DNA of 64,000 bases, taken from the NCBI GenBank assembly GCA_026225255.1, contig JAMFSJ010000033.1, positions 1 to 64,000 of the forward strand, in the 5' to 3' direction. Position numbers and translations under genes: made by a program. The notes below the pieces were generated by a model. It did not search any database. It was not told where the DNA came from and saw only the letters and a list, made by a program, of their open reading frames with translations. Numbering within the stretch: position 1 is the first letter of the stretch; each line of letters begins with the position of its first letter. The DNA comes from Methylacidimicrobium fagopyrum (lineage in GTDB: Bacteria > Verrucomicrobiota > Verrucomicrobiia > Limisphaerales > UBA11358). This document shows, piece by piece, positions 47,157 to 55,903 of the stretch.

Positions 47157-47172
47157 TGGCATGAGTGATGCT
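47157..47172 (+). promoter_or_regulatory. Sigma-54-like promoter for pilin gene 2
   Basis: TGGCATGAGTGATGCT again has GG-N10-GC spacing, and TGGCAT at the same place as in copy 1. The GC lies 110 bases before ATG 47281. Downstream, GTGAACAAAAACGTAATTAT nearly repeats the leader of copy 1 (GTGAACAAAAATGTAATTAT). Confidence 0.6.
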
Positions 47173-47280
47173 GTTAAAAGAGATTGCGGTTGCAGACGGC
47201 AATCTCGTGAACAAAAACGTAATTATATTAAATCCGCCGCCTGCTTTGTTCCGCCGCATCCAGTAAGAAAGGCAAAAAAT

Positions 47281-47652
47281 ATGAAACATATTAGAGAACA
47301 TCCGAGGGCAGGGTTCACGTTGGTGGAAATCATGATTGTGGTGGCCATCATTGGGTTGTTGGCGGCCATCGGGATTCCGAACTTTGTGCGGGCGCGACAA
47401 ACGTCGCAGACGAATGCATGCATCAATAATCTTCGGGTCATTGATCAAGCCAAGCAGCAATGGGCGCTGGAAACCGGGCAGTTGTCGACCGCCGTGCCGA
47501 CCTCTACGGATGTCACCCCTTACTTCGGCCGGTCGGGCATGACCATGCCTTCGGAACCAGTGGGGGGCGCTTATAATATTCTGGCGGTCAATACGCCGCC
47601 GACGTGCAGCAAGGTGGATACTAATATGCACAACGCGTTTTTACCGTTTTAA
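47281..47652 (+). CDS. Type IV pilin-like protein (copy 2)
   Basis: A 123-residue prepilin nearly identical to copy 1 through the signal and first helix (FTLVEIMIVVAIIGLLAAIG, then RARQTSQTNACINNLR). It diverges towards the C-terminus, where only one late Cys remains (PTCSKVD) and the second Cys of the possible disulfide is missing. The ATG at 47281 gives a basic leader (MKHIREHPRAG). It has its own promoter-like site and terminator, so the pair may be expressed separately, for example as alternative major pilins. Confidence 0.92.
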   Translation: MKHIREHPRAGFTLVEIMIVVAIIGLLAAIGIPNFVRARQTSQTNACINNLRVIDQAKQQWALETGQLSTAVPTSTDVTPYFGRSGMTMPSEPVGGAYNILAVNTPPTCSKVDTNMHNAFLPF

Positions 47653-47681
47653 ACGGGCCTGGCGCATCGCCGACAGATTCA

Positions 47682-47723
47682 AGCCAGAAGCCCGGGATGA
47701 AAATTTCGGGCTTCTGGCTTTTT
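47682..47723 (+). terminator. Rho-independent terminator after pilin 2
   Basis: AGCCAGAAGCCCG and CGGGCTTCTGGCT form a perfect 13-bp stem with a 12-base loop, followed by TTTTT. It overlaps the upstream part of the open frame of the next gene, which supports the later start at 47754. Confidence 0.93.
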
Positions 47724-47753
47724 ATTTGCGGGCAAACCCTTTATAAACCCGTC

Positions 47754-49790
47754 ATGTTTCGTCCTCGTTCTCTGGGCTTGTTGCTGGCGTTGGTCACGTT
47801 GGTGATCTATTTGCCGGCGACGTCCTATCACTTCATCAACTTCGACGATCCGGATTATGTCAGCAACAATAACGTCGTCCAAAGCGGCTTGACGTGGTGG
47901 GGAATCAAATGGGCGTTTACCGGCTCACACGCGAGCAACTGGCATCCGCTGACGTGGATGTCGCACATGCTCGACTGTAATTTGTTTCAGCTCAATCCGG
48001 CCGGTCCGCATCTGGTCAACATTTTGTTTCACTCAGCGAATGCGGCATTGCTGTTTTTGTTGGTGTTCCGCTTGACGAAAAAACTCTGGCCAGCGGCCTT
48101 CATCGCCGCGCTGTTTGCGTGGCATCCATTACATGTGGAATCAGTGGCATGGGTTTCCGAGCGCAAGGATGTGTTGAGCACTTTTTTTACGCTGCTGACG
48201 TTGCTGGCGTATGCGCGTTTTGCGTCCGGACGGGAAGCGGCTCAAGGCTCGCGGCTAGCGGCTGAAAAGGCGTCCGGTAGCATCCCTCAGCCCGCTTCCA
48301 CCGGCACCAGCTACACGCTCGCTTTGATTTTTTTCACATTGGCGCTGTTAGCCAAGCCGATGCCCGTGACGTTGCCGTTGGTGATGTTACTTTTAGATTA
48401 CTGGCCCTTGCGACGGGTGACGGCGGACACTTGGAGTGTGGCTAAAATCTTTCGGTTAGTCCTGGAGAAATGGCCTTTCTTCGCGCTCGCGGCCGCGTCG
48501 TGCGTCGTCACGTGTCTGGCGCAACACAACGCGTTGAACCCGCTGGCCAATGTGCCGGTCAGTCTTCGATTGGAGAATGCGCTGACAACTTATGGCGCTT
48601 ATTTGTGGAAAATGATCTGGCCGACGCAACTGGCTGCCTATTACCAATTGCGCGCACCGATCGCACGGGCGCCGATGGCTGAGTCCGCCGTTCTTTTGAT
48701 CGGTGTTTCCGTGCTCGCGTGGCGGGAACGCAAAAGTGGTCCTTGGCTCGCCGTCGGTTGGCTTTGGTATTTGATCACGCTCTTACCGGTCATCGGCCTC
48801 GTGCAAGTCGGTGGCCAGGCGATGGCCGACCGTTATACTTATTTCCCGTTGATCGGTATTTTTATCGCCCTCACCTTTTCCTTTTCGGCTTTAGCGGAAG
48901 CTTTCGTTTTTTTGAAAAAATGGCTGGCTGCGGTGGCGGTTATAATTCTCGTTGCGTGCGTGTGCCTGACGGAAAAGCAAATGAGTTACTGGCATGATTC
49001 GGAAACGCTTTTCAGCCATTCGATTGAGGTGACGCCGAGTGAGCCGGCCTATCTCTGTGTGGGAAATACATTGACGGATCAGGGAAAAACCCAGGAAGCC
49101 CTGACGGAATTGATCATGGCTTGGCGGTTGAACCCCGATTCCGCAATGGCCAACGGCACCATTGCTTACCTTCTGAACGCCCAGGGTAAGACGGCGGCCG
49201 CAGCGAAGTATTATGACAAGTCGGTGCATGCCGCCGCCCCGGTGCCGTCCATATTTAAGAACTACGGTATCGTGCTGGTCCTGCTGGGACATTACGACCA
49301 AGCGATGGACCAATTTTTGGCGGCGGCAAAGCTGGATCCGTCCTCGGCGGATCCGCATGTGCTGATGGCCAGTCTTTTGCTCCAAACCGGACGCGACGCG
49401 GAAGCTATGACGCAACTGCGCCTCGTCTTGCAATTGGATCCGCTAGATTTGCAGACGGCGATTTTCACGGCCAATTTACTCGCGGCGGATGAGTCGCCGC
49501 AAGGTCGCAACGGAGCCGAAGCGCTGGCGCTCGCCCAAAAGATTGTCAGCCAAACTGGGAGTCAACAACCCGTCGCGCTCGATGCGTTGGCGATGGCCAA
49601 TGCGGAACTGGGCCGGTTTGACGAAGCCGTCCGGCTGGAACAAAACGCCATCCAACTCGCCGGCACCAACAGCGCGGCGGATGATTTGATCGTGATGCAA
49701 AAGCGTTTGGCCGCGTATCAAAAAAATCAACCATGGCGGGAATCGTTCAAAAGGGCGATGCCAACGCCGCAAAAGCTATCACCCAACTGA
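47754..49790 (+). CDS. TMTC-like membrane glycosyltransferase with TPR repeats
   Basis: A 678-residue membrane protein. The N-terminal half has about 10 hydrophobic segments. Its first loop has INFDDPDYVSNNN and NWHPLTWMSHMLDC, and then HPLHVESVAWVSERKDVLS, the signature of the TMTC/PMT-like group with acidic residues expected at the catalytic site. From about residue 430 to the end come tetratricopeptide repeats (YLCVGNTLTDQGKTQEALTE; NYGIVLVLLGHYDQAMDQFL; ALAMANAELGRFDEAVRLEQ). It probably transfers a sugar from a lipid carrier to an exported protein. Its place right after two pilin genes suggests pilin glycosylation, but this is inferred. ATG 47754 was chosen over 47697. Confidence 0.8.
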   Translation: MFRPRSLGLLLALVTLVIYLPATSYHFINFDDPDYVSNNNVVQSGLTWWGIKWAFTGSHASNWHPLTWMSHMLDCNLFQLNPAGPHLVNILFHSANAALLFLLVFRLTKKLWPAAFIAALFAWHPLHVESVAWVSERKDVLSTFFTLLTLLAYARFASGREAAQGSRLAAEKASGSIPQPASTGTSYTLALIFFTLALLAKPMPVTLPLVMLLLDYWPLRRVTADTWSVAKIFRLVLEKWPFFALAAASCVVTCLAQHNALNPLANVPVSLRLENALTTYGAYLWKMIWPTQLAAYYQLRAPIARAPMAESAVLLIGVSVLAWRERKSGPWLAVGWLWYLITLLPVIGLVQVGGQAMADRYTYFPLIGIFIALTFSFSALAEAFVFLKKWLAAVAVIILVACVCLTEKQMSYWHDSETLFSHSIEVTPSEPAYLCVGNTLTDQGKTQEALTELIMAWRLNPDSAMANGTIAYLLNAQGKTAAAAKYYDKSVHAAAPVPSIFKNYGIVLVLLGHYDQAMDQFLAAAKLDPSSADPHVLMASLLLQTGRDAEAMTQLRLVLQLDPLDLQTAIFTANLLAADESPQGRNGAEALALAQKIVSQTGSQQPVALDALAMANAELGRFDEAVRLEQNAIQLAGTNSAADDLIVMQKRLAAYQKNQPWRESFKRAMPTPQKLSPN

Positions 49791-49910
49791 CGCACTGGTA
49801 AAACTTTCAGAAAAATTAAAGTTGCGCGCCTGGATGGTTCCGTTTTTGCTTCAACTAAAGTGAAGTTTTGACTAGCTTGCAGGGCAGGGGCTATCACTCA
49901 GGGATACGAC

Positions 49911-50675
49911 ATGGGCACTATTTTAAAAACCGACAAGCTGCGCGTCGAATATCGCAGCCGTGAAATGCGTCAGGCAACGAAAATTGCGCTGGCCGGTCTC
50001 GACCTTGAAGTTCACGCCGGCGAAGTCTTCGGTTTTCTCGGACCCAATGGCGCTGGCAAAACCACCACGATGAACGTCCTGCTCGGTTTCGTTCAGCCGA
50101 CCAGCGGCGTCGCCAGCTTGTTTGGGATTGATGTCCGCCAACCTATCGCGCGCCAACGCATCGGCTATCTGCCGGAGCTGACTTACTATTATAAATTTCT
50201 TACGGCGGAAGAATTACTCCGGTTCTACGCAAAAATTTTCGGTCTCACGCGCTCCGAAACCGATCAGCGGATTGATCAATTGATGAAGCTCGTCGAACTC
50301 GAGCACGCGCGCAAACGTCCGATTCGTTCTTACTCGAAAGGCATGCAACAACGCGTCGGCCTCGCGCAGGCGCTCATCAATAATCCTGATCTGCTCGTGC
50401 TCGACGAACCGACCAGCGGGCTTGATCCGGTGGGCCGCATGAAAGTCCGCGAGATCATCCAGCGTTTGAAGGACGAAGGTAAAACCGTTTTCTTTTCGTC
50501 GCACGAACTGGGCGAAGTCGAAACCGTTTGCGACCGCGTCGCCATTATCAACCAAGGCGAACTCAAAGCGATTGGCCGCGTGAACGAAATTAAAAAACCG
50601 CACCACGCCAATCTCGAACAAGCCTTTCTCGAAATCATCGGCTTTCAAAATTCTTCAACCCAACCCGCGCCATGA
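49911..50675 (+). CDS. ABC transporter ATP-binding protein
   Basis: A 254-residue ATPase of the CcmA/ABC-2 type. Walker A is FLGPNGAGKTTTMN, the signature YSKGMQQRVGLAQAL, Walker B LLVLDEPTSGLDP, and the H-loop SSHELGEVE. It drives the membrane partner encoded by the next gene, which overlaps by four bases. A region before it (TTGACT, then TATCAC after 18 bases) could be a promoter, but the match is weak. Substrate unknown. Confidence 0.95.
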   Translation: MGTILKTDKLRVEYRSREMRQATKIALAGLDLEVHAGEVFGFLGPNGAGKTTTMNVLLGFVQPTSGVASLFGIDVRQPIARQRIGYLPELTYYYKFLTAEELLRFYAKIFGLTRSETDQRIDQLMKLVELEHARKRPIRSYSKGMQQRVGLAQALINNPDLLVLDEPTSGLDPVGRMKVREIIQRLKDEGKTVFFSSHELGEVETVCDRVAIINQGELKAIGRVNEIKKPHHANLEQAFLEIIGFQNSSTQPAP

Positions 50676-51448
50676 AAAATATTATTGCCGTCGCCGGCGT
50701 GGTCATCAAAGAACTGTATCGCCGCAAAGATTTTTACGTCCTGTTCATCGTCACCATTTTGATCTGCCTCGTGATGGCCTCGGTCAATATTTTCCACGAC
50801 GATAAAATTGTCCGCTACTTGAAAGAACTGTGTTTGTTGCTCGTCTGGATTTCGTCGCTGGTCATCGCCGTCACCACGACGGCGCGGCAAATTCCGGCGG
50901 AACGCGAAAACCGCACCTTGCTCCCGCTGCTCGCCAAACCGTTGACGCGCACGCAACTCGTCCTCGGAAAATTTCTCGGCTGCTGGGTGGCGTGCGGTCT
51001 CACGTTGCTGTGCTTTTACCTTTTCTTTGGCCTGCTGGCGGGCACGCGCGAACATATGTGGCCGGTGCTGAATTATTTTCAGGCGATCATGCTGCATTGG
51101 TTCATGCTCGGCATCGTCGTGGCGTTGACGCTGCTCGGCTCGCTGGTTTTTGCCGCGCCGTCATCCAACTCCACGATTTGCTTTGTGATCATTGGCGGTA
51201 TTTTGCTGGTCGGACGGCATCTGGATCACGTCGCGCTCACCCTGCCGGAACCGACGCGCGCCATTTCGCAGGCCATTTATTTTGCGATTCCGCACCTGGA
51301 ATTTTTTGACACGCGCGATTTGATCGTCCACAACTGGCCGCTGATCCACTGGGAATTTTGGGGGCTGGCCATTGTTTACGCCCTCGCTTACATCGGGGCT
51401 TTTCTGACTGGCGCATGTCTGGTTTTCCGGCGCAAAGCGGTGAACTGA
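50672..51448 (+). CDS. ABC-2 type permease
   Basis: A 258-residue inner-membrane protein with about six hydrophobic segments (FYVLFIVTILICLVMASVN, CGLTLLCFYLFFGLLAG, WGLAIVYALAYIGAFLTGAC). The segment ENRTLLPLLAKPLTRTQLVLG is typical of ABC-2 permeases. It overlaps the ATPase gene by ATGA and is followed three bases later by a 305-residue protein, so the three genes form an operon. The transported compound is unknown. Confidence 0.9.
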   Translation: MKNIIAVAGVVIKELYRRKDFYVLFIVTILICLVMASVNIFHDDKIVRYLKELCLLLVWISSLVIAVTTTARQIPAERENRTLLPLLAKPLTRTQLVLGKFLGCWVACGLTLLCFYLFFGLLAGTREHMWPVLNYFQAIMLHWFMLGIVVALTLLGSLVFAAPSSNSTICFVIIGGILLVGRHLDHVALTLPEPTRAISQAIYFAIPHLEFFDTRDLIVHNWPLIHWEFWGLAIVYALAYIGAFLTGACLVFRRKAVN

Positions 51449-51451
51449 AAA

Positions 51452-52369
51452 ATGAAATCGTCGCGCACATACCTTTTGCTGGTCGTCGCGTTTTTGGTTT
51501 TGAGCTTCGGGCTGGCGGCGGATTTGCAACCGCAATTTCGCGAGCTGCGCTGGAGTCGCGCGGACGGTGATGTTTTTGCCGTGCTGCTCGGTGATAGCCG
51601 CAAGCTTTTCGCCAACGAATTTTATACGAAGGCGGACGCTTATTATCACAGCGGATTTTACCCGACCATTTTCGACAATAACACCGCGTTCAAAACCGCG
51701 CATATGGCGGAGGATACCGGTGCGGTTCACAGTAATAATCATGGCGAGGAAGAAAGTTTCATGGGGCCGCCGATTGATTGGCTGGAAAAGTTCGGACGTA
51801 ATTTTTTCCCCGACCGCCACACCCATTTGGACGAAGGTGGCCCGGCCGATGATTTGAGCGGCAGCGACAATGTCCGCGAAATTTTGCCGTGGCTGAAATT
51901 ATCCACCGATCTCGATCCGCAAAATGTGCAGAACTATACCGTGACGGCCTATTGGCTACGCCAACGGATGCATAAAACCGACGAGGCGTATCAGGTTTTA
52001 TTGGAAGGTTTGCACGCGAATCCCGGCAGTTGCGATATTCTGTTCGAACTCGGCCGACTCTACGCCGAAAGTTATCACGACACCAATCGCGCCGAAAATG
52101 TCTGGGCCGCCGCCGCGCGCAATTGGAAACCGATCAAAGGCGATGACGATACCGCCGCCGCCAATAATTTCATCTACGAAAAAATCGCCACGCAACTGGG
52201 TGAGGCCGAACGCACCGCTGACCATCGGCAATCGGCCATTGATTGGTTTGAAAAAGCGCAAAGTGTTTCACGCACGCCGGCAGCGTTGCAGGCGCAGATT
52301 GACGATTTGAAACGGAAATTGGCGGGCGCGGCGGAAAGCGCTCCGCCTCCCGGCCTCAAGTCTCAATAA
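51452..52369 (+). CDS. Exported TPR-containing protein, third gene of the ABC operon
   Basis: A 305-residue protein with an N-terminal hydrophobic segment (TYLLLVVAFLVLSFGLAA), so anchored or exported. From about residue 140 there are tetratricopeptide-like helices (LKLSTDLDPQNVQNYTVTAY, YQVLLEGLHANPGSCDILFE, AIDWFEKAQSVSRTPAALQ). The middle part has several His (HSGFY, HMAED, HSNNHGEEE, RHTHLDEGG), which might bind metal. It starts 3 bases after the permease gene and probably works with it, perhaps as a periplasmic partner. The family is not known to me. Confidence 0.72.
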   Translation: MKSSRTYLLLVVAFLVLSFGLAADLQPQFRELRWSRADGDVFAVLLGDSRKLFANEFYTKADAYYHSGFYPTIFDNNTAFKTAHMAEDTGAVHSNNHGEEESFMGPPIDWLEKFGRNFFPDRHTHLDEGGPADDLSGSDNVREILPWLKLSTDLDPQNVQNYTVTAYWLRQRMHKTDEAYQVLLEGLHANPGSCDILFELGRLYAESYHDTNRAENVWAAAARNWKPIKGDDDTAAANNFIYEKIATQLGEAERTADHRQSAIDWFEKAQSVSRTPAALQAQIDDLKRKLAGAAESAPPPGLKSQ

Positions 52370-52477
52370 TTTCTCCGGGCGCAAATCTTCTTCCGCAGAT
52401 TTCGCGGTTGAAAAATAAAATCCCGGTCCGCACTGGATGTTTTGATTTTCAATTCGCCGTTTGCTTTAATCTGCGTG

Positions 52478-53140
52478 ATGAAATCGCGTCAGTCCAAAAT
52501 CAAACGTCACACGCTGGAAACTAAAATTTCCATCGCGTTGAATCTCGACGGCAAAGGGAAATCCAAAATCAATACCGGCATTCCGTTTTTTGATCACATG
52601 CTCACCCTGTTCGCCAAACACGCGACGGTGGATTTGGAGCTGCACTGCGACGGCGATCTGGCGGTGGACGCGCATCATACGGTGGAAGATTGCGGCATCG
52701 CGCTCGGTCAGGCGTTCGTGCAGGCGTTGGGTGATAAGCGCGGTATCCGCCGCTACGGCCATGGTTTTGATCCGCGCAATCCGTTCACGGGCGAAGCCTA
52801 TGTGCCGATGGACGAATGCCTCGCGCGTTGCGTCGTGGATTTCAGCGGCCGTCCCCATTTGGTTTGGCGCGGGCTGAATCAATTTTCGCAGAAGAAAATT
52901 TCCGACGCCGAAAAAAAACAAGACATGTCGAGCGTGTTTCGTTTTGGTTTGGCGCGCGAATTTTTCCAAGGCTTTACGAACGAAGCACGTTGCAACTTGC
53001 ATCTGGAATTGCTTTACGGCGACGAACCGCATCACATCGTTGAGGCGTTGTTCAAGGCGTTCGCGCGGGCGGTGGACACGGCGCGGCAACACGACCCGCG
53101 CATCGCCGGGCAATTACCGAGCACGAAGGGGAAACTTTAG
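52478..53140 (+). CDS. hisB: Imidazoleglycerol-phosphate dehydratase
   Basis: HisB removes water from imidazole glycerol phosphate in histidine synthesis. The 220-residue protein has the manganese-binding motifs FFDHMLTLFAKHA and DAHHTVEDCGIALGQ in the first half, and the second repeat with ARCVVDFSGRPHLVW, LELLYGDEPHHIVEALFKA. It is a monofunctional form without the phosphatase domain found in some bacteria. ATG 52478 was chosen because the longer frame adds non-homologous residues. It is convergent with the PAS protein. Confidence 0.96.
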   Translation: MKSRQSKIKRHTLETKISIALNLDGKGKSKINTGIPFFDHMLTLFAKHATVDLELHCDGDLAVDAHHTVEDCGIALGQAFVQALGDKRGIRRYGHGFDPRNPFTGEAYVPMDECLARCVVDFSGRPHLVWRGLNQFSQKKISDAEKKQDMSSVFRFGLAREFFQGFTNEARCNLHLELLYGDEPHHIVEALFKAFARAVDTARQHDPRIAGQLPSTKGKL

Positions 53141-53171
53141 AAAGTAATCCGGAATTCCACGACGCGGGCGT

Positions 53172-53774
53172 TCAGGTTTCCTGAAGGAATTTGCCGTAAT
53201 GTTTTTCTTTGCAATGCGGGCAGATGCCGTGGGTGAAGGTCGCTTCGGAATGGCAGCTGACGTATTGTTCTAATTGTTGCCATTGATCGTGGTCATCGCG
53301 AATGGATTTGCAGAAGCCGCAAATCGGCAGCAGGCCGCGCAAAATCCGCAGTTCGGTCTGCGCCGATTCCCAACCGCGAATGGCTTTTTCCAAGGCGGCT
53401 TCGCGTTCGCGCAAGGCGGTGACATCCGCCCCGTGGGTGGTGAAGCCCCAGACGCCGCTATCAATGACATCGGGTGTGTAAGTGAAAATAACTTCCCGGG
53501 TGACGCCTTGAAAATCCAGCAATCGCCGTTCAAAAGTTTGTTTCTCGCCTTTCAACGCGCTAAGAATATACGGGAGATTTTTTTCATATAACTCCGCCCC
53601 GAGCAATTCGAGGATGGTCATGCCGCGCATCTGTTCCGGGGTTTTACCAAACCATTGCCGGTAAGCATCGTTGGAAAAAACGCAAGTTTGGTTGATATCC
53701 CAATAAGCCACCATCGCGGAAATATGATTTACCGCCCGAAAGGCAACTTGAGTCGCTTCTGTATTGATCATCAT
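53172..53774 (-). CDS. PAS-domain protein with C-terminal Cys motif
   Basis: A 200-residue cytosolic protein. Residues about 15-130 are a PAS sensory domain (MVAYWDINQTCVFSNDAYRQ, WFGKTPEQMRGMTILELLG, GVWGFTTHGADVTALREREA). A coiled coil follows. The C-terminus has ICGFCKSIRDDHDQW, then HGICPHCKEKHYGK, a zinc-ribbon-like tail seen at the end of many PAS or response-regulator proteins. No kinase or cyclase domain is present. It is divergent from the pilus operon, so a role in pilus or surface signalling is only a possibility. Confidence 0.88.
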   Translation of the reverse strand: MMINTEATQVAFRAVNHISAMVAYWDINQTCVFSNDAYRQWFGKTPEQMRGMTILELLGAELYEKNLPYILSALKGEKQTFERRLLDFQGVTREVIFTYTPDVIDSGVWGFTTHGADVTALREREAALEKAIRGWESAQTELRILRGLLPICGFCKSIRDDHDQWQQLEQYVSCHSEATFTHGICPHCKEKHYGKFLQET

Positions 53775-54028
53775 GATTGGCTACAATATATCGGTTTATG
53801 GGCTAAATGCTTGCAGCATTTGCAACATAAACGTGTTCTCCCGATGTAAGACCGGGGGTTCGTTTTTTGGATAGGAGGCGGGCGTTCCGATCGTCAGGGA
53901 CGTTGCCCGCGCAGAGTTTTTCGCCTTTGAAAAGGAAGCCGCGGCGTCAGGTTGCTGGTGGCCGACGCGGTGTGAAACACGGGCGACGTGAAAATTTTAT
54001 CGGTCAGCGTTGACTTTTCGCGCGGCAA

Positions 54029-55798
54029 GTGAAACCTTTTCGCAGCGCGCATTCCCTGAATCAAGAGAGCAGGGCAGCCGCCATCAATCTCGTGGCAGAA
54101 AAAGACGATTATTTATTGGACCTTTTGGTTGACCTCGGTTTTACCAACGCCGAAGTCGTGGCCAAAGCTCGCGAGGAAGCCAACGCCGCTGGCGTAGGCA
54201 TCGTGGACTTATTGGTAGCAAACAAAGTCATCCGTCCCGCTGACGTGACGCAGGCAAAGGCCGCGCAATTCGGCGCGGAAGTGGTGAACCTCGCCAACCT
54301 GAAAATCGAGGACGACGTCATTTCGCTCGTGCCGCGTGACGTGGCAAAAAAATATCGCGTCATCCCCGTTTACCAATCGGATGGCAAAATCTCCATCGCC
54401 ATCGCCGATCCTTCCGACCTGAACACCATTGATTCGCTGACGCATTTGTTGCACGCGGAAATTGATCCGAAGGTCGCGTCGGAACCGGACATCGAGCAGG
54501 CGCTGAATAAATATTACGGCGGTGAAAAAAAGGCGATGGTGGACGGCAAGTTCAAGGACGTCATCCAAGAACTCACGGAAGACAATGTCGAGATCGCGGA
54601 TGTAACCGCGATTGCCGATGTCGATTCCGACGCGCCGCTGATTCGCCTGGTGAATCAGATCATCGTGGACGCGTTCAAAATCCGCGCTTCTGATATTCAC
54701 CTCGAACCGCTCGAGAAAAGATTTCGTCTGCGCTATCGCATTGACGGCATGATGCAAGAGATGAAGTCGCCGCCGAAGCAGTTGCAGGCGTCGATCATCG
54801 CGCGTCTGAAAATTCAGGCGGGCATGGTCATCTCCGAACATCGCATTCCGCAGGACGGACGCATCCAATCCAAAGTGGGCAGCAAGCTGATTGACTTGCG
54901 CGTTTCCTGCCTCCCGACGAATCACGGCGAAAGTATCGTGATGCGTATCTTAGATAAAGAAGGTCTGAAACTCGGTTTGCCCGAACTCGGATTTCTCGCG
55001 GATGATCAGGCGACGTTCGAACGCATCATCGCTTTGCCGGACGGAATTTTGCTCGTGACCGGCCCGACGGGTTCCGGCAAAACGACGACGCTCTATTCCT
55101 GTTTGAATTTCATCAATCGGCCTGACCGCAAAATCATCACGGTCGAAGATCCGGTGGAATATGTTTTGGCCGGTATCAATCAGGTGCAGGTGCACGATCT
55201 GGTCGGTTTTACTTTTTCGACCGCTTTGCGCGCGATTCTGCGTCAGGCCCCGAACATCGTGATGATCGGGGAAATTCGTGATATCGAAACGGCTTCCATC
55301 GCCATCAACGCCTCGCTCACCGGGCATTTGGTATTCTCCACGTTGCACACGAATGACGCGCCCGGTGCCGTCACGCGTTTGGCGGATATCGGCGTGAAAC
55401 CGTTTTTGATCGCCTCCTCGACGCGCTGTCTGATGGCGCAACGGCTCGTGCGTAAGATTTGCAAAAAGTGCGCCGCGCCGTATGAGATGGACGATTCTGA
55501 ATTACGCGCGCTTGGTCTCAAGCGTGAAGATGTGAAAAACGCGAACGTGCAAAAAGGGCGCGGTTGTAATAATTGCAACGGCTCGGGCAACCGCGGACGT
55601 TTCGGCATCTTTGAAATTTTCGTGGTGGATGACGAAGGTCGCAAATTGATTTACGATCGCGTGCCGACGAATGTGCTCCGCGCCCGTGCCCGCGAAATGG
55701 GCATGCGCACGTTGCGCGAAGACGGCATCCGCAAAGTGCTCGCTGGTTTGACGACGGCGGAAGAAGTCATCCGCGCCACAGTCGGTGATGAAGCGTAA
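54029..55798 (+). CDS. pilB: GspE/PilB-type secretion ATPase (first copy)
   Basis: A 589-residue ATPase that powers pilus or pseudopilus assembly. The N-terminal GspEN domain (DLLVDLGFTNAEVVAKAREE, then VARVIPVYQSDGKISIAIADP-like region) precedes the motor: RLRYRIDGMMQEM, Walker [29 protein letters not shown], and IGEIRDIETASIAINAS. The zinc site is CKKCAAPYEM with GCNNCNGSGNRG. The GTG start at 54029 is uncertain, and GTG 54092 is possible. It is followed by pilT, a second PilB-type gene and pilC on the same strand. Confidence 0.94.
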   Translation: MKPFRSAHSLNQESRAAAINLVAEKDDYLLDLLVDLGFTNAEVVAKAREEANAAGVGIVDLLVANKVIRPADVTQAKAAQFGAEVVNLANLKIEDDVISLVPRDVAKKYRVIPVYQSDGKISIAIADPSDLNTIDSLTHLLHAEIDPKVASEPDIEQALNKYYGGEKKAMVDGKFKDVIQELTEDNVEIADVTAIADVDSDAPLIRLVNQIIVDAFKIRASDIHLEPLEKRFRLRYRIDGMMQEMKSPPKQLQASIIARLKIQAGMVISEHRIPQDGRIQSKVGSKLIDLRVSCLPTNHGESIVMRILDKEGLKLGLPELGFLADDQATFERIIALPDGILLVTGPTGSGKTTTLYSCLNFINRPDRKIITVEDPVEYVLAGINQVQVHDLVGFTFSTALRAILRQAPNIVMIGEIRDIETASIAINASLTGHLVFSTLHTNDAPGAVTRLADIGVKPFLIASSTRCLMAQRLVRKICKKCAAPYEMDDSELRALGLKREDVKNANVQKGRGCNNCNGSGNRGRFGIFEIFVVDDEGRKLIYDRVPTNVLRARAREMGMRTLREDGIRKVLAGLTTAEEVIRATVGDEA

Positions 55799-55805
55799 AA
55801 AATAT

Positions 55806-55887
55806 CGAATGACGAATCCCGAATTTGATATGCTGAACCTAAACCAAATTTTCGCGGATGAAACTCGTCATCCGTCATTCGTCTTTT
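55806..55887 (+). terminator. Inverted repeat with T-run between pilB and pilT
   Basis: CGAATGACGAAT (55806-55817) pairs with ATCCGTCATTCG (55870-55881) at 11 of 12 positions and is followed by TCTTTTTT. Each arm extends as 7-base words (CGAATGA CGAATCC; TCGTCAT CCGTCAT). It may reduce read-through between the two genes. Confidence 0.45.
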
Positions 55888-55903
55888 TTAATTTATAATT
55901 CTT

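Noticed and set aside
49867-49892. Sigma-70 promoter before the ABC operon
   Set aside because: TTGACT and TATCAC fit only loosely, and nothing else supports it; it is mentioned only under the gene.
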